Source: WHSW01 sp963777775 (GTDB lineage Bacteria; Actinomycetota; Thermoleophilia; Solirubrobacterales; 70-9). From it: a stretch of 64,000 bases of DNA. Numbering within the stretch: position 1 is the first letter of the stretch; each line of letters starts with the position of its first letter. The notes below the pieces were generated by a model. It was not told the origin of the DNA and searched no databases. It saw only the letters and a list, made by a program, of their open reading frames with translations. Shown here in pieces: positions 59,471 to 64,000 of the stretch. The stretch is from assembly GCA_963777775.1 (NCBI GenBank), contig CAVZRL010000009.1, positions 1,550,001 through 1,614,000 of the forward strand, written 5' to 3'. The translations under genes and the position numbers were made by a program.

Positions 59471-61039
59471 TCAGGCGGCAGCCGCCTCCGCCACCGGCGC
59501 GGGATCCGGCTCGAGCGGCGGGCCGACGGCCTCGCGCTCGATCTCGCTCTCGCGGACCAGCCAGAGGGCGAGCAGAGCGCCGACGATGCTGAGCATGGCA
59601 CCGATCACCAGGACCTCGTTGAGCCCGGCGATGAAGCCGTGGTTGACGGCGTTCTGGACCAGGTCCCGGGACCCCGGCGGTATCGCCGCCAGCGCCTGAT
59701 CGGCGCCACCGGACGAGGCGGCCTCGATCAGCCGGCGCGGCTGGTCGCCGTCGGCGGTCGGTGTGCCGACTGTGAGCTCGGCGACCTTGTCGGCGCCGCG
59801 GCCGACGAAGGTCGCGCCGAGCGCTGCGATCCCCACCGCGACCCCGACCTGGCGGAAGGTGTCGTTGATTCCCGCGGCCATCCCGCTCTGCTCCTTGGGC
59901 ACCACGCTGATCGCGACGTCGGCGATCACCGGGTTCAGCAGCCCGACGCCGGCGCCGGCGACCAGGAAACCACCGAGCAGCGTCGTCCACTCGTCGCCGG
60001 TCCCGACTCCCGACATCAGCAGCAGGCCAATCCCGCCGCCCGCTAGCCCGGTGGCCATCAGGTAGCGCGCCTGGACCCGGGACAGCAAGGCGCCGGCGAT
60101 CGGCGCGGCAATGAAGCTGGCGATCGTGATCGGCAGATAACGGAGGCCGGCCTCGAACGGCGAGTAGCCGAGGTAGTTCTGCAGGTAGAGCGTCAGGTAG
60201 AGGAAGAGCGCGAATAGCGAGCCGGAGACGGCGAAGGCGGCGAGCTGAACGCCGGTGAACGAAGGCCGCTTGAACAAGCCGAGCGGGAGCATCGGCTCGC
60301 GGACCCGACTCTCGATCGCGATGAACGCGGCGAGCAGCAGCGCGGCGCCGGTGAACAGCGAGACGATCAACGTGCTGCCCCAGCCCTCATCGTTGCCGCG
60401 CACCATCGCCATCACGAGCAGGAACAGCGAACCGCTGAAGGTGGCTACGCCGGCCCAATCGATACGGGTCGCGTTCGCGTCGCGGCTCTCGCGCAGCTTC
60501 AGATAGGTGATGGCGAGTGCCGCCAGGCCGATCGGGACGTTCAGATAGAAGATCGACTCCCAGCCGAGCGCATCGGTGAGCGCCCCACCGACCAGCGGCC
60601 CGATCGCGACCGCGACGCCGATCGACGCCCCGTAGATCCCCATCGCCGTGCCGCGCTCACGACCGGCCGGGAACTCCTGGGCGACCAGGGCCAGGGAGAC
60701 CGCGAACATGATCGCTCCGCCCACACCCTGCAGCGCCCGCGAGGCGTTGAGGAAGGTGGCGTCCGGCGCCAGCGCGCAGAGCAATGAGGCCACGGAGAAG
60801 ATCACCAGCCCCGCCGCGAATACCCGTCGGCGTCCGAGCCGGTCGGCGAGCGAGCCGGCGGTGAGCACGAGCGCGGCGAGGGTGAGCGCGTAGGCGTCGA
60901 TCACCCACTGCAGGTCGGTGAAGCTCGCGCCCAGGTCCTCGCGGATCGACGGGAGGGCCACGTTGACGACGGTGATGTCCAGTAGCAACATGAACGTCGC
61001 GACCGAGACGGCGATCAGGGTCCACCATTTGCGTTCCAT
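59471..61039 (-). CDS. MFS multidrug exporter (DHA2/EmrB-QacA type)
   Basis: About 522 aa; ATG 61039 (MERKWWTLIAVSVATFMLLL) with AAGGAG ten bases upstream. LLDITVVNVALPSIREDLG, TAGSLADRLGRRRVFAAGL, NASRALQGVGGAIMFAVSLA and GASIGVAVAIGPLVGGALTD mark DHA2 transporters of 14 helices; PKEQSGMAAGINDTFRQVG is the C-terminal-half signature. Divergent from the ECF41 sigma gene and likely under its control. Confidence 0.93.
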   Translation of the reverse strand: MERKWWTLIAVSVATFMLLLDITVVNVALPSIREDLGASFTDLQWVIDAYALTLAALVLTAGSLADRLGRRRVFAAGLVIFSVASLLCALAPDATFLNASRALQGVGGAIMFAVSLALVAQEFPAGRERGTAMGIYGASIGVAVAIGPLVGGALTDALGWESIFYLNVPIGLAALAITYLKLRESRDANATRIDWAGVATFSGSLFLLVMAMVRGNDEGWGSTLIVSLFTGAALLLAAFIAIESRVREPMLPLGLFKRPSFTGVQLAAFAVSGSLFALFLYLTLYLQNYLGYSPFEAGLRYLPITIASFIAAPIAGALLSRVQARYLMATGLAGGGIGLLLMSGVGTGDEWTTLLGGFLVAGAGVGLLNPVIADVAISVVPKEQSGMAAGINDTFRQVGVAVGIAALGATFVGRGADKVAELTVGTPTADGDQPRRLIEAASSGGADQALAAIPPGSRDLVQNAVNHGFIAGLNEVLVIGAMLSIVGALLALWLVRESEIEREAVGPPLEPDPAPVAEAAAA

Positions 61040-61053
61040 TTGAACTCGTCTCC

Positions 61054-61118
61054 TTGTCACGTTTGGGCCGGTTGGGTTCGTCACTGCTATGACCCAAACC
61101 AACGAAGGGACGTGACAA
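61054..61118. promoter_or_regulatory. mirror-image ECF-type promoters
   Basis: TTGTCACGT (61054-61062) and ACGTGACAA (61110-61118) are perfect inverted copies. Rightward: TGTCACG, 17 bases, CGTC (61079-61082), 37 bases before the sigma start. Leftward: TGTCACG, 16 bases, GGTC (94 to 91 of 610xx), about 50 bases before the exporter start. The ECF41 consensus known from other bacteria is TGTCACA, 16 bases, CGTC, so both genes probably answer to the sigma factor encoded here. Confidence 0.65.
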
Positions 61119-61997
61119 GTGGACGCCAGCGATCACCTAGCCGAGGAGTTCGAGGCCAACCGGACTCACCTGCGCGCTGTCGCCTACCGGATGCTCGGCT
61201 CGGTGAGTGAGGCCGATGACGCCGTCCAGGAGGCGTGGCTGCGGCTGAGCCGCAGCGAGCGGGATGAGATCGAGAACCTCGGCGGCTGGCTGACGACCGT
61301 CGTCGCGCGGGTCTGCCTCGACCTGTTGCGCGCACGCAAGTCACGCCGCGAGGAGCCGTTCACGCCCTACGTCCCCGAGCCGATCGTCGATCCGGAGGTC
61401 GGCGTCGACCCGGAGCACGAGGCGCTGCTCGCCGACTCGGTCGGCCTCGCGCTGCTGGTCGTGCTTGAGACGCTGAACCCCGCCGAACGGCTCGCGTTCG
61501 TCCTCCATGACATGTTCGCGGTCCCCTACGACGAGATCGCTCCCATGGTCGACCGCACGCCGGAGGCGGCGCGCCAGCTCGCGAGTCGGGCGCGGCGCCG
61601 GGTGCAGGGCGAGGTCCCGGTCGCCGACCCCGACGTCGGCCGACAGCGCGAGGTCGTGGATGCGTTCCTCGCCGCCGCGCGGGACGGCGACTTCGAGGCG
61701 CTGCTCGAGGTGCTGGACCCCGACATCGTCCTGCGCGTCGACCGCGGCGCGTTCCCGCGCGGTGCCTCACGCGAGGTGCACGGCGCCGAGGCGGTCGCGG
61801 AACAGGTCGGACGGTTCGCTGCGCTGGCGGCCTCGGCCCGCCCGGCTCAGATCAACGGCGCGGCCGGGTTCGTCGTCGTCCGCGACGGCCGCACCTTCGC
61901 GGTCGCCGGGTTTACGGTCTCCGGCGGCCGGATCGTCGAGATCGACCTGCTCGCCGACCCCGACCGCCTGCGCGAGATCGACCTGACGATCCTGTAG
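61119..61997 (+). CDS. ECF41-type RNA polymerase sigma factor with SnoaL-like C-terminal domain
   Basis: About 292 aa, GTG start. Region 2: LRAVAYRMLGSVSEADDAVQEAWLRLS; region 4: LETLNPAERLAFVLHDMFAVPYDEIAPMVDRTPEAARQLASRARRRVQG. Residues about 175-292 form the fused NTF2/SnoaL-like domain characteristic of ECF41 (SigJ-like) sigmas, ending LADPDRLREIDLTIL, similar to the NPDKL motif that controls activity. No anti-sigma gene is adjacent, as expected for this group. Divergent exporter-SDR genes are the likely targets. Confidence 0.92.
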   Translation: MDASDHLAEEFEANRTHLRAVAYRMLGSVSEADDAVQEAWLRLSRSERDEIENLGGWLTTVVARVCLDLLRARKSRREEPFTPYVPEPIVDPEVGVDPEHEALLADSVGLALLVVLETLNPAERLAFVLHDMFAVPYDEIAPMVDRTPEAARQLASRARRRVQGEVPVADPDVGRQREVVDAFLAAARDGDFEALLEVLDPDIVLRVDRGAFPRGASREVHGAEAVAEQVGRFAALAASARPAQINGAAGFVVVRDGRTFAVAGFTVSGGRIVEIDLLADPDRLREIDLTIL

Positions 61998-62176
61998 ACG
62001 CCGTAGGCCATCGCGCCGGGCACCGCAAGCGCTAGCAGCGGGATCGCCGAGACGCCGAGCAGGACGACTCCCGGCAGGATGAGCGGGAAGAGCGCGAACG
62101 TGAGGATGCCGCCGGCCGTGAGCACGGCCGTGATCCCGAACACGATCTCGGCTTTCGATTCGTCTTTGGCCTGCAT
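61847..62176 (-). CDS. small membrane protein overlapping the sigma gene
   Basis: About 109 aa, ATG 62176 with AAAGGAGAG upstream. Two hydrophobic segments: EIVFGITAVLTAGGILTFALFPLI and LPGVVLLGVSAIPLLALAVPGA. The last 50 residues (basic, Ser/Pro/Thr-rich) are antisense to the sigma gene's 3' end and are probably not conserved; the functional part is the N-terminal 70 residues. Function unknown. Confidence 0.6.
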   Translation of the reverse strand: MQAKDESKAEIVFGITAVLTAGGILTFALFPLILPGVVLLGVSAIPLLALAVPGAMAYGVYRIVRSISRRRSGSASRSISTIRPPETVNPATAKVRPSRTTTNPAAPLI

Positions 62177-62206
62177 CACAACGTCTCTCCTTTGGAGTTG
62201 ATCGGT

Positions 62207-63157
62207 CTAACTCTGTGACGGATCCGGGCGATGCGATGTGACGGGGGAGGCCCACGGTGCGCGCAAGAGATGGCGGCGCAGGAACCGCAACTGGACCTCG
62301 ACCGAGGCCTCGTGGCCCTCCAGGAACGGGGCGTAATGCCCACCGGGGATGCGCACGACCTCCCCCCGCGGCGCTCGCTGCGCGGCTCGCGCGCCCGGCT
62401 CGGCAAGGACTGATTGATCGTCGTCGCAGACGAGGACCAGCAGCGGAGACTGAACGCGCGACGCGCGCCGCCCAGGGCGGTAGAAACCGGTCGCGAGCGC
62501 AGATCGGGCAGCGACCTCCTGTTGCCAGTCCGGATAGCTGTTGTCGGGATCGAGGGTCGTCGCGCCCTGTTGCCCGTCGGGAGTGTTCAGGAGAGCTACG
62601 ACTCCCGGCTCGGCCGCGAGCGGCACCAGCCGCGGCGCGCGCCCGAACCGGCTGCCGACCGCGTCGGCCAGGCCGCGCACGGTCAGGCGCAGGAAGCCCC
62701 GGAGCGTGGCATGGCGGATCGCATTCGGAGCGGCGGCACGGGCGTCAGCCAGCGGGGTCTGGGCGATCACGGCTGCGAGCTCGGGGTTCCGCGCGGCGAC
62801 CTCGAAGACGTGGCCACCACTGAGGGAGAAGCCCCAGATTGCAATCTTGTCCGGTTCCACCCCGGGGAGCCCGCGCGCGAACTCGATCGCCGCCTGGTAA
62901 TCGGCCTGCTGCTCGCGGATGCGGATTACCTGGCGGGGCTCGCCGCCGCTCTCGCCGAGATGGCGAAAGTCGAAGGCGAGCACGGAGAAGCCGGCCTGGT
63001 TGAAGCGCGTGGCGAACGGGTCGGTCCCTGGTCCCATGGTCACGCCAGCACCGGCGGCCATGACCACGCAGCCGCCGCCCGCGCCCGGGTAGTACCAGGC
63101 CGCGCACGTGTCATCGCCACTGCGGAAGTGGACCTTCCGTCTTCTTTGGTTGCTCAC
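62207..63157 (-). CDS. alpha/beta hydrolase (dienelactone hydrolase-like)
   Basis: About 316 aa, GTG start overlapping the stop of the epimerase gene upstream (GTGA). CVVMAAGAGVTMGPGTDPFATRF, VLAFDFRHLGESGGEPRQV, IAIWGFSLSGGHVFEVAARN (nucleophile Ser in GFSLSGG), LLVLVCDDDQSVLAEPGARA (acid Asp), and VRIPGGHYAPFLEGHE (His). Complete triad. Carboxylesterase-like activity, substrate unknown. Confidence 0.88.
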   Translation of the reverse strand: MSNQRRRKVHFRSGDDTCAAWYYPGAGGGCVVMAAGAGVTMGPGTDPFATRFNQAGFSVLAFDFRHLGESGGEPRQVIRIREQQADYQAAIEFARGLPGVEPDKIAIWGFSLSGGHVFEVAARNPELAAVIAQTPLADARAAAPNAIRHATLRGFLRLTVRGLADAVGSRFGRAPRLVPLAAEPGVVALLNTPDGQQGATTLDPDNSYPDWQQEVAARSALATGFYRPGRRASRVQSPLLVLVCDDDQSVLAEPGARAAQRAPRGEVVRIPGGHYAPFLEGHEASVEVQLRFLRRHLLRAPWASPVTSHRPDPSQS

Positions 63158-64000
63158 GCGGAAAGGCCAGAGGTCGCGTGACTCGCTCGTGCGCCCGGGT
63201 CAGGCCCGCGTCGGTCCGCAGGGGCGGTTGACGCGTAGGCGGCCGCGAAGCCCTGGCGCCAGCTCGGGTAGCGCGGCTCCCAGCCCAGCTCGCGCTTGGC
63301 CTTGGCGTTCGAGGCGCCGCGGGACTCGGTTCCCATCATCACCACCGCTTCGCCCGCGAACAGCCGCGCGAGCCAGCGGGGAAGGCGTCGGGGCGGCTTG
63401 GCCCCAAGGACGTCGGCGAGTATCGGCAGCCACTCCCGCACGGGGGCGGACTCGTCGTCCACGATGTTGTAGATGCCGGGACCGTCGTGCTCGACCGCGA
63501 GCGCGGTCGCCGCGGCGGCATCGTCGAGATGGATCCAGGAAAAGTAGCCGTCACCATCGCCGATGATCGGGAACTGGCGCTTGCGCACCGGGTCGACCAG
63601 CCCGTCGTTGGAGGCGCCGTAGAAAGCGCCGTAGCGAAGCCCGATCCCGCCGGCTTCCGTGACCGCCTCGTCGAGGTGGCGCAGCGCGGCGCCGACCTCG
63701 CGCATCCCCGCCACCGGGGTGGTGTCGAGCGGATCCTCCTCCGTCTTGATCGGCCCACCTTCACGCGCGTACCGCCCATAGGTCGCGACGCTCTGGGCGA
63801 CGAAGCGCCCTACGCCGCCCTCGCGCGCGGCGGCGAGGAGGTTGTCGGTGCCCTCGGTGCGAAGCCGGTTCGTCCGCGCGAAGCTGCGGTCGAGGTTGCG
63901 GGTAAAGCGCGCGTCCGTCAGGGCGGTCGCCTCGTGGACGATTGCCTCGGGCTCGGAAGCGAGCACGCTTTTGCGAACGGCACGCGCGTCGAGCAGGTCG
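63154..64000 (-). CDS. NAD-dependent epimerase/dehydratase family protein (5' end outside window)
   Basis: At least 282 codons; the frame stays open to the window edge, so the N-terminal Rossmann motif is missing. EAIVHEATALTDARF, GVGRFVAQSVATYGRYAREG (active-site region), GIGLRYGAFYGASNDGLVD, YFSWIHLDDAAAATALAVE and GIYNIVDDESAPVREWLPIL follow the extended SDR pattern. Such proteins act on nucleotide sugars or as NAD(P)-dependent reductases; its operon partner is a hydrolase, so a sugar role is not clear. Confidence 0.88.
   Translation of the reverse strand, partial: DLLDARAVRKSVLASEPEAIVHEATALTDARFTRNLDRSFARTNRLRTEGTDNLLAAAREGGVGRFVAQSVATYGRYAREGGPIKTEEDPLDTTPVAGMREVGAALRHLDEAVTEAGGIGLRYGAFYGASNDGLVDPVRKRQFPIIGDGDGYFSWIHLDDAAAATALAVEHDGPGIYNIVDDESAPVREWLPILADVLGAKPPRRLPRWLARLFAGEAVVMMGTESRGASNAKAKRELGWEPRYPSWRQGFAAAYASTAPADRRGPDPGARASHATSGLSA

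Overview
The window is very G+C-rich DNA with dense, often overlapping genes, frequent GTG/TTG starts, a complete set of coenzyme F420 genes (fbiC, cofE, cofC, cofD, F420H2:NADP oxidoreductase), DivIVA-like proteins, an ECF41-type sigma factor and crotonyl-CoA carboxylase/reductase with ethylmalonyl-CoA mutase. Together these point to a high-G+C actinobacterium. The gene content fits the Thermoleophilia/Solirubrobacterales, but that placement is inference from content, not from a marker gene.

Layout. 1-3.8 kb: surface-sugar genes (acyltransferase 3, NDP-sugar epimerase), a MaoC dehydratase and a secreted glycoside hydrolase; three of these four carry frameshifts, six in all. 3.9-17.4 kb: central metabolism and envelope genes, including ethylmalonyl-CoA mutase and crotonyl-CoA carboxylase/reductase (two marker enzymes of the ethylmalonyl-CoA pathway), ClpS, a LysR regulator, a secreted PQQ-type sugar dehydrogenase with PKD and calcium-binding repeats, a phospholipase D-like protein, a LOG protein, a coiled-coil protein with a nuclease-like domain, and YgfZ. 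17.4-20.5 kb: a tight operon of multicopper oxidase, ZIP transporter and DtxR/MntR-type regulator with an AT-rich palindrome just before the first start codon. 20.5-24.3 kb: GGDEF-EAL-GAF protein, pyrophosphatase, aquaporin. 24.3-31.5 kb: F420 biosynthesis and use, plus an alcohol dehydrogenase and two tandem cupins. 31.5-45.6 kb: acyl-CoA metabolism (SDR, HMG-CoA lyase-like, 3-hydroxyacyl-CoA dehydrogenase, acyl-CoA carboxylase beta, acetoacetyl-CoA synthetase), two DivIVA-like proteins, a methylthioadenosine salvage pair, an M28 peptidase and an SRAP protein.

44.7-48.0 kb holds five tRNA genes (Leu-CAA, Leu-TAG, Trp, Gly, Pro) with two secreted CAP-domain paralogues. Directly after tRNA-Pro begins an island of about 4.7 kb, ending at a second copy of the 3' part of a tRNA-Pro gene (51 of 55 bases identical). 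It carries a stretch of stem-loops, three tiny translationally coupled genes, an epoxide hydrolase, an HNH nuclease and a C-terminally truncated dehydrogenase; no integrase is visible. From there to the end the DNA looks like accessory sequence: a TetR/hydrolase pair with two matching operators, a cyclic-nucleotide-domain/thioredoxin-reductase-like fusion with a DsbA-like partner, two DHA2 drug exporters, a small cupin, SDR, and an ECF41 sigma gene divergent from an exporter with mirror-image ECF-type promoters between them. The last gene (NAD-dependent epimerase) runs off the window, as does the first.
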